Numbered from the stretch's first letter, positions 5,812 to 13,807 are shown. The stretch: DNA of 14,040 nt from Clostridia bacterium (GCA_017407305.1 JAFQWS010000064.1:1-14040); one strand, 5' to 3'. Numbers and translations are program-made. Notes: generated by a model not told the origin, from the letters alone.

Positions 5812-6702
5812 ATGAAAGTTTGCACTTTGTGTCCTCGCAACTGCGCTGTTGACAGAAATAAGTCGGTTGGCTTTTGCAAAGTTGGACAACTTAAAATTTC
5901 AAGGGTGGGCATCCACCATTTTGAAGAACCCTGCATTTCCGGTGACAAAGGCAGTGGAACAATTTTCTTTGCCGGTTGCAACATGCGTTGTTGTTTTTGT
6001 CAAAACAACTGCATTGCCAACGAGGCAAATGGTGTAGAAATTTCTTTGGAAACGTTGGAAAAGATATTTTTGGACGTGGACCAATCTTGCGTACACAACC
6101 TAAATTTGGTGTCTCCTTCGCAATATTCTGACCAAATTGCCACGGTGTTGGCAAAAATTAAACACAAACTTACAAAACCTGTTGTTTACAATACCAATTC
6201 TTACGAGAGTATTCAGTCGTTGCAAAAGTTGGACGGACTTGTGGACGTCTATCTGCCCGACTTGAAATATTTTGATGACCATTTGGCTATAAAGTTTTCA
6301 CAAACCCCCAACTATTTTCAAGTGGCGACAAAAGCAATTGAAGAAATGCGCCGTCAACAACCTCAACAAGTTTTTGAAGCCGGCCTGTTGAAAAAAGGGG
6401 TATTGGTAAGACATTTGGTCTTGCCCGATTGCGTTGAAGACAGCAAAAAAGTGTTGGACTACTTGTCGAAAACACCCGATATTTGGGTAAGTTTGATGGC
6501 GCAATACTTTCCCCCTGCCACAATGCCCTTTGAACAACTCAACAAAAGGGTATCCAAAAGACAATACGACCAAGTGTGTGATTATTTCTTTGCCGTTGGA
6601 CTTAAAAACGGATTTTCTCAATCGCCCACAAGTGCAATAAAGGACTTTGTCCCTGACTTTGACCAAAATTTGATTAAGGAGTATCTAACCAAACTTCAAT
6701 GA
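5812..6702 (+). CDS. Radical SAM protein, PflX-like (COG1313)
   Basis: A 296-residue radical S-adenosylmethionine protein of the PflX type, a family named for its likeness to pyruvate formate-lyase activating enzyme but without a proven substrate. The SAM-cluster motif CNMRCCFC gives C56, C60 and C63 (CX3CX2C) for the 4Fe-4S cluster. The N-terminal CTLCPRNCAVDR...GFC adds C4, C7, C11 and C22, typical of this family and possibly a second metal site. The next block is EEPCISGDKGSGTIFFAG (38-55), also typical. The start at 5812 gives the family N-terminus; an upstream in-frame ATG at 5770 falls inside the terminator hairpin and is rejected. The stop overlaps the next start by four bases (ATGA), so translation is coupled to the transporter gene. 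Confidence 0.9.
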   Translation: MKVCTLCPRNCAVDRNKSVGFCKVGQLKISRVGIHHFEEPCISGDKGSGTIFFAGCNMRCCFCQNNCIANEANGVEISLETLEKIFLDVDQSCVHNLNLVSPSQYSDQIATVLAKIKHKLTKPVVYNTNSYESIQSLQKLDGLVDVYLPDLKYFDDHLAIKFSQTPNYFQVATKAIEEMRRQQPQQVFEAGLLKKGVLVRHLVLPDCVEDSKKVLDYLSKTPDIWVSLMAQYFPPATMPFEQLNKRVSKRQYDQVCDYFFAVGLKNGFSQSPTSAIKDFVPDFDQNLIKEYLTKLQ

Positions 6703-7268
6703 AGAAACTTTGGGATTTGTTCATTACATTTTTCAAAATAGGGCTGTTCACCTTTGGTGGAGGCTATGCCATGCTGTCGGTAATTGAAAGAGAAACGGTG
6801 GAAAATCACAAATGGTTGACTCACGCCGACATGATGTCTCTTGTCGTCATCGCCGAAAGTACACCCGGCCCCATTGCAGTCAATGCCGCTACCTACGTTG
6901 GATTTAAACAACGTGGTTTTTGGGGTGCGTTGATTGCCACTTTTGGTTTAGTTTTGCCCTCCGTGCTTATCATTTCGTGCTTGTACTTCGTCATTGACGC
7001 GCTTATTGGCAACTATTGGTTTGATGCCGTATTCAAAGGCATATCTTGTTGTGTCGTCGTGTTGGTGCTCAATGCTTTTATCAAACTTGCTTTCAGCCAA
7101 AAACAAGATTGGTATGGTTGGACCGCCATGGTGGTGGCATCTATATTATCCCTTTTCACCAACTTCTCCGTCGTGCTTGTCCTTTTGATTAGCGCAGTGG
7201 TGGGTATTTGCATTTATTTGGTTAAAACCAAAGAAAAATTGCCATTGGACAAGGAGGATAATCAATGA
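6699..7268 (+). CDS. chrA: Chromate transporter family protein, first half (short CHR)
   Basis: A 189-residue membrane protein of the short (one-domain) CHR family, whose members work as pairs. It has the family motifs FKIGLFTFGGGYAML near the N-terminus and AESTPGPIAVNAATYVG (about 52-68), followed by several hydrophobic helices. Chromate efflux is shown for some relatives; in anaerobes without chromate exposure the natural substrate is unknown. The start overlaps the radical SAM stop (ATGA); an AAGGAG at 6676-6681 is 17 bases upstream, too far to be ideal, which suggests translational coupling. It is followed at once by the second half. Confidence 0.92.
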   Translation: MKKLWDLFITFFKIGLFTFGGGYAMLSVIERETVENHKWLTHADMMSLVVIAESTPGPIAVNAATYVGFKQRGFWGALIATFGLVLPSVLIISCLYFVIDALIGNYWFDAVFKGISCCVVVLVLNAFIKLAFSQKQDWYGWTAMVVASILSLFTNFSVVLVLLISAVVGICIYLVKTKEKLPLDKEDNQ

Positions 7269-7879
7269 TTTTTCTTTCTTTATTTTGGGAATTTTTGAAA
7301 ATTGGTTTATTCACTATTGGTGGAGGCTACGCCATGTTGCCCTTTATTATGCAGGTGGTCAGCCAACAAGGTTGGATGGAAAGTCAAATGTTTGTCAACT
7401 TTGTTGCAATTGCTGAAAGCACCCCTGGTCCTTTTGCAATAAACATTGCAACTTTTGTAGGTATGCAAACGGGCATGGAACTTTTTGGCTTTTGGGGTGG
7501 TGTATTGGGTGTTATTTGCGCAGTTAGTGGCGTTGTGTTGCCCTCCCTTGTCATCATTATGGCAATATCTTCCGTTTTCGTACGTTTTGAAAATTCCAAA
7601 TTGGTAAAAGGCTTTTTATATGGCGCAAAGCCTGCTGCAATGGGACTTATTTTTTCGGCGTTTATCTCCGTTTGTTTGACAGTGGTGCTTCCCAACGTGC
7701 ATCTAGACAACTTGTCCAACAGCAGTTTTGACGGATTTTCACTTGTATCCCTTGTGTTGGTGGCAATATTTGTTTTATTGTCTCAAATTAAAATTAACAA
7801 AAAGAAACTTCACCCCTTGATTTTGATTTGTATATCAGCCGTGCTTGGCGCGTTGATATTTGGTGTATTTCAGTTGTAG
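7265..7879 (+). CDS. chrA: Chromate transporter family protein, second half (short CHR)
   Basis: A 204-residue partner of the preceding protein. It repeats the family motifs: FLKIGLFTIGGGYAML at the N-terminus and AESTPGPFAINIATFVG further on. It has about six hydrophobic helices and ends in a hydrophobic helix. The two halves are homologous but clearly different, as expected for an antiparallel heterodimer. Its ATG overlaps the stop of the first half (ATGA), and an AAGGAGG lies about eight bases upstream inside the first gene. It is followed 30 bases later by the metal ATPase without a terminator. Confidence 0.93.
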   Translation: MIFLSLFWEFLKIGLFTIGGGYAMLPFIMQVVSQQGWMESQMFVNFVAIAESTPGPFAINIATFVGMQTGMELFGFWGGVLGVICAVSGVVLPSLVIIMAISSVFVRFENSKLVKGFLYGAKPAAMGLIFSAFISVCLTVVLPNVHLDNLSNSSFDGFSLVSLVLVAIFVLLSQIKINKKKLHPLILICISAVLGALIFGVFQL

Positions 7880-7909
7880 TTTTATATACTATATTTAGGA
7901 GGAATCATC

Positions 7910-9868
7910 ATGGCTTGCAGTTGCTGTGGCGAATTGGAAAAGAAAATGTTCTTTGAAAAGCAAGGCTACGTCATCACCTCGTTGGTTGTTGGCGCAATTG
8001 CCATTGTGCTTTCGCTTTTTTGGGAAAGCATTTCAAAGTCAGTTTCTTGGCTTACCTATTTAAATCCTGCATGGGTGCCCATCGTTATGTGTGGTATTCC
8101 CTTGTTTTATAGTGCATTTTATCATCTTTTCAAAGGAAAGATAAAGTCTGCTTTGCTCATCACGGTTGCAATGATTGCTTGCATTACGTTGGAAGTACTT
8201 TGTTGGACGGGCGTGGTTCACGTAGATGAACACTCTCACAACCTTTTGGCTGCAGCAGAAGTTGCCTTTTTGATGATGATTGGTGAATTTATTGAAAACG
8301 TAACGGTGGGTAAAACGCGAAAAGGCATCGAAGCATTGTATTCGTTGGCTCCCGACGTTGCTTTGATTGATTTGGGTGGTCAATTTGTGGAATTTCCCGT
8401 TTCCTTTGTTAAGGTGGGAGATATCGTTAGAGTTATGCCTCACCAAAAAATTCCCGTAGACGGTATTGTCGCAGTCGGTTCAACGTCCGTCAACCAATCG
8501 GCAATTACAGGCGAAAGTTTGCCTATTGACAAAAAGGTGGGTGACGAAGTTTTTGCAGGAACTTTCAACGAACACTCTCTCATTGACATAAAAGTAACAA
8601 AACCCAGTGACCAAACGGTTGTTTCCAAAATGATCGAATTGGTCAAACACGCTGAAGAAAACAAAGCCCCCATTGCTCGTATTGCAGACAAATGGGCATC
8701 TAGAATTGTACCTATGGCAATCATTTTGTCTGTATTGGTGTTTTTGTTCAGCAAACTTATTTTTCCTGACACAACTTGGTTGGACAGCTTGGTAAGGGGT
8801 GTGACAATTTTGGTCGTCTTTTGCCCTTGCTCGTTGGCACTTGCTACGCCTACTGCAATTTCTGCAGGCATTGGCAACGCAGGTTCTTGCGGTATATTGA
8901 TTAAGTCCGGTCAAGCATTGGAAACTTTGTCTAGCGTGGACACCGTTGTTTTTGATAAAACGGGAACGCTGACAAAAGGTACAATCTCCGTTGACGACGT
9001 ACAAACGGAAATGGACGAAAAGCAATTTTTGACATATTTAGGCACAGCCGAAAGTACAAGTGAACATCCTTTGGCAACACCTTTGACGCAATATTGCAAA
9101 GAAAAGGTGCAGTTGGCAACTCCTCAAGACAGCCGTTCGTTGGTGGGCATTGGCGTGTGGGCAAAAATTGACGACAAAGAAATTATCGTTGCAAAATATT
9201 CTCACTTTGAAAGCGACAAGTTTTCCGACAGCGTTAAATTGTGGCACGGACAAGGCAAAACCGTCGTTGGTATGAGCATTGACGGAGTTTTGGTTGGTGT
9301 TGTTGCTCTTTCCGATACAATAAGAGAAGGCTCTGCCACGACAATTGAGCAACTTCACAAACTTGGCATAAATACCGTTATGCTTACAGGCGATGCCAAA
9401 GACTCGGCATTGGCAATTGGCGACTTGTGCAAAATTGGCGAAACCAAATGGGGCTTGTTGCCCGAAGATAAGGTAAACGACATAAAACAAATGTCACAAA
9501 CCAACAAAGTGCTTATGGTAGGAGATGGTGTAAACGACGCTCCTGCATTGGCAAGTGCAAACTGCTCTTTGGCAATGGGCAAAATGGGCAGTGATGCAGC
9601 TTTAGAAGTTGCCGACATGGTATTGTTCAACGACAAAGTGGAAAAAATACCTTTCTTGGTAAAACTCTCTCGCAAGGTCTTGTCCACAATCAAACGCAAT
9701 ATCGCCATTTCCATGACAATAAATTTAGTGGCCGTTGTGCTCAGTTTCTTTGGATGGCTCAATCCTGTCTTTGGAGCAATCGTGCACAACTGCTCGTCGG
9801 TTTTTGTGGTGCTCAGCAGTGCATTGTTGTTGTTGGAAAAAGATAAAAAAGGTATTGACAAAAAATAA
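7910..9868 (+). CDS. P1B-type heavy-metal-transporting ATPase
   Basis: A 652-residue membrane pump that uses ATP to move a soft or transition metal ion. All core motifs are present: TGES (200-203), the metal-binding CPC in the membrane (305-307), the phosphorylated D349 in DKTGTLTKG, the nucleotide-domain SEHP (384-387), TGD (493-495) and GDGVNDAP (538-545). There is no N-terminal heavy-metal-associated (HMA) domain, only the short cysteine group CSCC at residues 3-6. The last membrane region reads NPVFGAIVHNCSSVFVVLSSALLL, which differs from classical Cu pumps and from the classic Zn/Cd group, so I leave the metal open (Zn, Cd, Cu or Mn are possible). The start follows AGGAGG at 7897-7902. 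It is likely cotranscribed with the ChrA pair. Confidence 0.95.
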   Translation: MACSCCGELEKKMFFEKQGYVITSLVVGAIAIVLSLFWESISKSVSWLTYLNPAWVPIVMCGIPLFYSAFYHLFKGKIKSALLITVAMIACITLEVLCWTGVVHVDEHSHNLLAAAEVAFLMMIGEFIENVTVGKTRKGIEALYSLAPDVALIDLGGQFVEFPVSFVKVGDIVRVMPHQKIPVDGIVAVGSTSVNQSAITGESLPIDKKVGDEVFAGTFNEHSLIDIKVTKPSDQTVVSKMIELVKHAEENKAPIARIADKWASRIVPMAIILSVLVFLFSKLIFPDTTWLDSLVRGVTILVVFCPCSLALATPTAISAGIGNAGSCGILIKSGQALETLSSVDTVVFDKTGTLTKGTISVDDVQTEMDEKQFLTYLGTAESTSEHPLATPLTQYCKEKVQLATPQDSRSLVGIGVWAKIDDKEIIVAKYSHFESDKFSDSVKLWHGQGKTVVGMSIDGVLVGVVALSDTIREGSATTIEQLHKLGINTVMLTGDAKDSALAIGDLCKIGETKWGLLPEDKVNDIKQMSQTNKVLMVGDGVNDAPALASANCSLAMGKMGSDAALEVADMVLFNDKVEKIPFLVKLSRKVLSTIKRNIAISMTINLVAVVLSFFGWLNPVFGAIVHNCSSVFVVLSSALLLLEKDKKGIDKK

Positions 9869-9906
9869 TGGTTTTTGTTAATATAATTTAAGATAAATAA
9901 CAAAAA
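9855..9906 (+). promoter_or_regulatory. Rubrerythrin promoter with flanking inverted repeat
   Basis: TTGACA at 9855-9860, inside the end of the ATPase gene, can pair with TAATAT at 9879-9884 (18-base spacer); a perfect TATAAT at 9882-9887 is 21 bases away. A perfect 9-bp inverted repeat (TTTTTGTTA 9872-9880, TAACAAAAA 9898-9906) brackets the -10 with a 17-base centre, which would suit a repressor site. It does not match the PerR box I know. A strong AAAGGAGGA ribosome binding site follows at 9915-9923. Confidence 0.5.
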
Positions 9907-9931
9907 TAAATCCTAAAGGAGGAGACTATAA

Positions 9932-10465
9932 ATGGAACTTAAAGGTAGCAAAACCGAACAAAATTTGATGGTTGCTTTTGCCGGCGAATCTCGAGCACGC
10001 AACAAGTACGACTATTATGCAAGTGCAGCAAAGAAAGAAGGTTACGAACAAATCGCAGCCCTTTTCCAAGAAACAGCACACAACGAAAAAGAACACGCAA
10101 AATTGTGGTTCAAATATTTCCATGGCATTGGCACAACTGTTGAAAACCTTTTGGATGCAGCAGCAGGCGAAAACTACGAATGGACAGAAATGTATGCAGA
10201 TTTCGCAAAAGTTGCAGAAGAAGAAGGTTTCAAAGCAATTGCAGCACAATTTAGAGGTGTTGCAGCGATTGAAAAACACCACGAAGAAAGATATCGTGCA
10301 TTGGCACAAAACATCAAAGACGGCAAAGTCTTTGAACGTCAAGAAGAAACAGTGTGGATTTGTCGCAACTGCGGTCACGTACACGTAGGCAAAAAAGCCC
10401 CCAGCGCATGTCCTGTTTGCTTGCACGCACAAGCACACTTCGAAATTCTTAAAGAAAACTATTAA
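9932..10465 (+). CDS. rbr: Rubrerythrin
   Basis: A 177-residue iron protein of anaerobes that reduces hydrogen peroxide using electrons from rubredoxin. The N-terminal four-helix domain has the diiron residues: E19 in AGESRARNKY, the E52-x-x-H55 pair, E83 and E86 in NYEWTEMY, and a second pair E114-x-x-H117. The C-terminal rubredoxin-like domain has the iron-binding cysteines C144, C147, C160 and C163 (ICRNCG and CPVC). Length is typical. Codon choice (GCA, AAC, CAC) is more biased than in neighbouring genes, as in highly expressed genes. It has its own promoter and terminator. Its location directly after the metal ATPase suggests a shared stress theme only. Confidence 0.97.
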   Translation: MELKGSKTEQNLMVAFAGESRARNKYDYYASAAKKEGYEQIAALFQETAHNEKEHAKLWFKYFHGIGTTVENLLDAAAGENYEWTEMYADFAKVAEEEGFKAIAAQFRGVAAIEKHHEERYRALAQNIKDGKVFERQEETVWICRNCGHVHVGKKAPSACPVCLHAQAHFEILKENY

Positions 10466-10472
10466 GATTACA

Positions 10473-10508
10473 AAAAAGGCCGTGTTCGACCACGGCTTTT
10501 TTCTTTTT
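10473..10508 (+). terminator. Terminator after rubrerythrin
   Basis: The stem GCCGTG (10479-10484) pairs with CACGGC (10491-10496), extended by a G-T and five A-T pairs. It is followed by TTTTTTCTTTTT. The next gene starts at 10513, five bases after the T run. Confidence 0.88.
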
Positions 10509-10512
10509 ACAA

Positions 10513-11076
10513 ATGAAACAACAAGAGCAAGAACTTAAAATTTCGTTGACACAAGACCAATATCAAGCATTGGTGGGCGACGCCGTTGGACAAGTGCAAG
10601 AAAATTTCTATTTTTACACTCCCAACCCCGACGTTATGGTGCGTATTCGGCAAAAAAATTGTGTGTTTCAACTGACTGTCAAACGTCGCATCAGCCAAAC
10701 GGGTGGTGTGTGGTTGTGTGATGAGCACAATCAAACCATTGATCAAAAGTACGCACAAATTTTGGTAGATAAGGGCATTTCTGCACAAATTCTCAACCAA
10801 ACTTTTGAACTTGGTTTGACGGGAAATTTTCCTTTTGCTGGAATGCTGAAAACTATTCGCACCAAAAAGCAGTTTGACCAATTTCTTTTGGAAATTGACA
10901 AAAACGAGTACCTTGGTGTTTGTGACTTCGAGTTGGAATGCGAACACCAATCAAGCCAAGAACTTCAACGATTGATTCTCATGCTCAAACAAGCCTATGA
11001 TATTGACTATTGCCCCTCGTTGGCAAAAAGTCAAAGATTTTTTCAAAGATTAAAAGAAAATGTCACACAAAACTAG
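10513..11076 (+). CDS. CYTH-domain protein (triphosphate phosphohydrolase family)
   Basis: A 187-residue cytoplasmic protein with the CYTH signature: E5-x-E7-x-K9 at the N-terminus, NFYFYTPN...VRIR (R44 and R46), K57 in TVKRR, E127 and D129 in LEID, D138, E140 and E142 in DFELE, and K172 in AKSQRF. These charged residues line the tunnel that binds the triphosphate and divalent metal in known members (triphosphatases, class IV adenylate cyclase). The Bacillus YjbK type is the closest resemblance I can give; substrate not assigned. There is no Shine-Dalgarno, and the start is just after the terminator of the rubrerythrin gene. The 3' end overlaps the APC permease start by 17 bases. Confidence 0.85.
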   Translation: MKQQEQELKISLTQDQYQALVGDAVGQVQENFYFYTPNPDVMVRIRQKNCVFQLTVKRRISQTGGVWLCDEHNQTIDQKYAQILVDKGISAQILNQTFELGLTGNFPFAGMLKTIRTKKQFDQFLLEIDKNEYLGVCDFELECEHQSSQELQRLILMLKQAYDIDYCPSLAKSQRFFQRLKENVTQN

Positions 11077-12460
11077 ATCATTTCCCAAAGCAATGCTTTT
11101 TATGCTGTTGTTTTGTTGCACAGCAGGCATTTTGCACAAAGCAAATTTTATAATTGATGCAGCCGATGGCAGTATTTGGCAAGGTGGACTTGCAATTGTC
11201 ATTGGTGGTTTGACAGCAATGTTTGGTTGTCTTGCAGTCAGTCAACTTGGCAAAAACTTGGACAGCGGTGCAACGTTGCCCATTATGTGCCACTATATGC
11301 CCAGATGGTTTGCAACCGGTTACAGTTGGTTTTCCTATTTTATGGCAACCCCTGCAGTCATTGCAGTTCTTTCGTGGGTAATGGGTGTCTATACGGTCAA
11401 CTTGTTTGGATTGCACTCTCACGGAGCAATTCCTGTTCTTGTTGGTGCAGGTTACGTCGTATTTTTGGTTGTTTTAAACGCCATTTCCCACAAAGTTGCG
11501 CACAAGGCCCAACAAATCACGACCGTGTTGAAGTACGCTCCATTGTTGTTTATTGCAATTTGGGGTTTGTGCTTTGCCGACGATACAATCGTTCCTTTGG
11601 CAGAACACCTTCATCGCACGTTTGAAGAAGGTCAAACAAGTGCAATTGGTTGGTTGTGCGCACTCAGTCCCGTTGCATTTTGTTGTGAAGGTTGGTTTGC
11701 TTTCGACACGTTGTCAAAACACTCTGGCAACAAAAAAGTGGAGTGCCTCATTGTGGCGGGCAGTTTGTTTGCAATTTCATTTTATTCCTTGTTCTATTTT
11801 GGAACGGCACAATTTGGTTTGCAAATCATTGACTATGGCAATGACTACTTGTGGGAAGTTTTGTCCCATATGTTCCAAAACAAAGTATTTTCCCTCATAT
11901 TTATGCTTTTTGCAATAATTGCAATTGGTGGTACGGTGGACACTATGGTCATGGGACACATTCACTATGCAGAAATTATGGCAGACGGCTACTTGCTTCC
12001 CGAAAGATTCAGCATCAACGTTGGCAAAAAACAAATCCCCATCCTTTCTTATGTTTTGGGCTTTGTTTCTATTTTGATTTGGTTGGGCTTGCATTGGTTG
12101 GTGGAAGAAACAGGCTTTTTCAAAAACGGCACGCCGGAAACAGACTTTGCTGAAATTGCAATGATTTGCAACTTTGCATTGTGGTCGGTGCTTTACGTCA
12201 AAACAATCAAAGAGTATAAGCAAGGCAACGTCAAAAATGCATTTTTGGGCGTGGTTTGTCCTGTTTTGGCACTTGTGGGCACGGTTTTGTTTGTTTTGGG
12301 TGGTGCAATCAACAATCCAATTCAATTCCTTTTGTACATTGGCATTGCCTTGGCAGTCTTTGCCTTGGGTGTTTTGTACAACTATTTTTGCGACAAAGAC
12401 CAACCCCACGAAAATTGGAGCGATGCCTACAACCAAAAAACTTGCACTTTCTTGGAATAG
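11060..12460 (+). CDS. APC superfamily amino acid permease
   Basis: A 466-residue integral membrane transporter with about 12 hydrophobic helices. It has the APC pattern: a short positive N-terminus, then a broken first helix (about 11-31), the helix-6 region FCCEGWFAFDTLSKHSG (207-223) and a positively charged loop after it. This is typical of amino acid/polyamine/organocation carriers, moving amino acids with a cation gradient; substrate not assignable. The ATG at 11060 overlaps the CYTH gene by 17 bases and has no Shine-Dalgarno; a start at the ATG at 11093 would remove the basic N-terminus and is less likely. A strong terminator follows. Confidence 0.88.
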   Translation: MSHKTRSFPKAMLFMLLFCCTAGILHKANFIIDAADGSIWQGGLAIVIGGLTAMFGCLAVSQLGKNLDSGATLPIMCHYMPRWFATGYSWFSYFMATPAVIAVLSWVMGVYTVNLFGLHSHGAIPVLVGAGYVVFLVVLNAISHKVAHKAQQITTVLKYAPLLFIAIWGLCFADDTIVPLAEHLHRTFEEGQTSAIGWLCALSPVAFCCEGWFAFDTLSKHSGNKKVECLIVAGSLFAISFYSLFYFGTAQFGLQIIDYGNDYLWEVLSHMFQNKVFSLIFMLFAIIAIGGTVDTMVMGHIHYAEIMADGYLLPERFSINVGKKQIPILSYVLGFVSILIWLGLHWLVEETGFFKNGTPETDFAEIAMICNFALWSVLYVKTIKEYKQGNVKNAFLGVVCPVLALVGTVLFVLGGAINNPIQFLLYIGIALAVFALGVLYNYFCDKDQPHENWSDAYNQKTCTFLE

Positions 12461-12477
12461 AAGTGTACCAAAATTTT

Positions 12478-12519
12478 CAACAAAAAAGACGCAAACTATT
12501 GTTTGCGTCTTTTTTGTTG
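12478..12519 (+). terminator. Very strong terminator after the APC permease
   Basis: A perfect 19-bp stem (12478-12496 with 12501-12519) has a TATT loop, and the right arm contains the T run (12510-12515). Its outer part is A/T rich. Confidence 0.92.
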
Positions 12520-12624
12520 TTTCAACTAAAATCAGACAATGAAAGTGGAGGCCTTTTCCTTGTGTGTGTGATTTAAATATATAAAATTTGTTAATAATAT
12601 TTTATACAAAATTGGGTTTTTGTA

Positions 12625-12653
12625 TTGCACGATTTTCGTGCTTGTGTTACAAT
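12625..12653 (+). promoter_or_regulatory. Promoter of the BMP lipoprotein, with overlapping palindrome
   Basis: TTGCAC at 12625-12630 and TACAAT at 12648-12653 are 17 bases apart. The palindrome GCACG-ATTTT-CGTGC (12627-12641) overlaps the -35 and spacer, where a repressor could block RNA polymerase. Its core repeats that at 197-212. Downstream, a hairpin GCAAGC (12660-12665) with GCTTGC (12672-12677) lies between the promoter and the GGAGG ribosome binding site (about 12692-12696). Confidence 0.55.
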
Positions 12654-12703
12654 TATGTTGCAAGCGTACAGGCTTGCCAAAGAATATTTTTTGGAGGAAA
12701 ACA

Positions 12704-13807
12704 ATGAAAAAATTTTTAGGAATTTTTTTGGCACTCGCAGTCTTGTTCACATGCGTACTTGCTTTGGCAGGTTGCTCAAGTGAAAGATATGAATTGGCAG
12801 TTGTCACAGACGTAGGTCAATTGATGGATAAAGGCTTCAACCAAGGTACATGGGAAGGCGTTAAAGCATTTGGTGATGAAAATGGTATTTCTTACAAATA
12901 CTATCAACCTGCAAACGGCAATGAAGCAACAGACCAAGACCGTATTGATGCAATGGAACTTGCTATTGCAAACGGTGCACAAGTCGTTGTCGCTCCCGGT
13001 TTCTTGCAAGCAACAGCAATGACAACAGTTGCAATTGCACATCCTACAGTCAACTTTATCTTTATTGACGGTTGGCCTTTGACAGATGCAGACGGCATCG
13101 TGCTTGAAAACGTAGTTGCAGTAGCATACCAAGAAGAACAATCCGGTTTCTTTGCAGGTTATGCAGCAGTTATGGAAGGCTACACCAAATTGGGTTACAC
13201 CGGTGGTGGCGGTGGCACAAACCCTGCATGCAACCGTTTCGGTTACGGCTACGTACAAGGTGCAGAAGCAGCAGCAAAAGTTAAAAACGTAAACGTAGAA
13301 GTTAGATACAGCTATCAACATGGCGAAACGTTCAGCGCATCTACTGAATTGCAAACACAAATCTCCGGCTGGTACACAGCAGGCACAGAAGTTGTCTTTG
13401 CATGTGGCGGTTCCATGTTCTCCAGCGTTGTTTCCGCAGCAGAAGAAACAGCCAACGGCAAAGTTATCGGTGTTGACGTTGACCAATCCGCAGCAAGTGA
13501 CAGAGTTATCACATCCGCAGTTAAAGGTTTGAGCGAATCTGTTCAATATTGCTTGGAAAAAATCTATGCAAACAAATGGTCTTCTCAACTTAGCGGTCAA
13601 GCATTGAACCTTGGTGCAGTTGATGGCGCAACAGGTTTACCCAAAGATACATGGTCTTTGGAAAACTTCTCCGTAACAGATTACGAAGCATTGTTCCAAG
13701 ACGTAGTTGACGGCGACATCGAAATCAGCAACACATTGCCCGAAACAATCAATCAAGCATGGTTTGATAGCCTTGGTCTTACAAAAGTAACAGTCATTTA
13801 CGAATAA
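12704..13807 (+). CDS. BMP/PnrA family lipoprotein, ABC importer binding protein
   Basis: A 367-residue substrate-binding lipoprotein of the BMP (Med/PnrA-like) family, which binds purine nucleosides in known members. It has a signal peptide with lipobox LAGC at residues 21-24, so C24 should be lipidated and the protein anchored outside the membrane. The body follows the family: YELAVVTDVGQLMDKGFNQG, then TWEGVKAFGDENG, a GGGGGT stretch and NRFGYGYVQGAEAA, then the GVDVDQS block. An in-frame ATG at 12620 would give a longer N-terminus, but the ATG at 12704 has the GGAGG ribosome binding site and a normal signal peptide. The codon choice is highly biased (GCA, AAC, CAA), pointing to high expression. 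The ABC ATPase follows after a terminator. Confidence 0.93.
   Translation: MKKFLGIFLALAVLFTCVLALAGCSSERYELAVVTDVGQLMDKGFNQGTWEGVKAFGDENGISYKYYQPANGNEATDQDRIDAMELAIANGAQVVVAPGFLQATAMTTVAIAHPTVNFIFIDGWPLTDADGIVLENVVAVAYQEEQSGFFAGYAAVMEGYTKLGYTGGGGGTNPACNRFGYGYVQGAEAAAKVKNVNVEVRYSYQHGETFSASTELQTQISGWYTAGTEVVFACGGSMFSSVVSAAEETANGKVIGVDVDQSAASDRVITSAVKGLSESVQYCLEKIYANKWSSQLSGQALNLGAVDGATGLPKDTWSLENFSVTDYEALFQDVVDGDIEISNTLPETINQAWFDSLGLTKVTVIYE

Noticed and set aside
12539..12571. Ten-codon ORF in the leader before the BMP gene
   Set aside because: There is no ribosome binding site before the ATG, and it lies upstream of the likely promoter.
12620..12703. Upstream in-frame ATG extending the BMP lipoprotein by 28 residues
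   Set aside because: It would bury the signal peptide and lies upstream of the promoter -10. The ATG at 12704 has a GGAGG and a normal lipoprotein signal.
12520..12703. Purine or other riboswitch in front of the BMP gene
   Set aside because: I looked for the purine aptamer core and other common signatures and found none. The likely promoter at 12625-12653 leaves too short a leader.
12776..13600. A 274-codon minus-strand ORF under the BMP lipoprotein
   Set aside because: It is a cysteine-rich shadow of a well-supported gene with a biased codon pattern. No RBS or promoter was seen on that strand.
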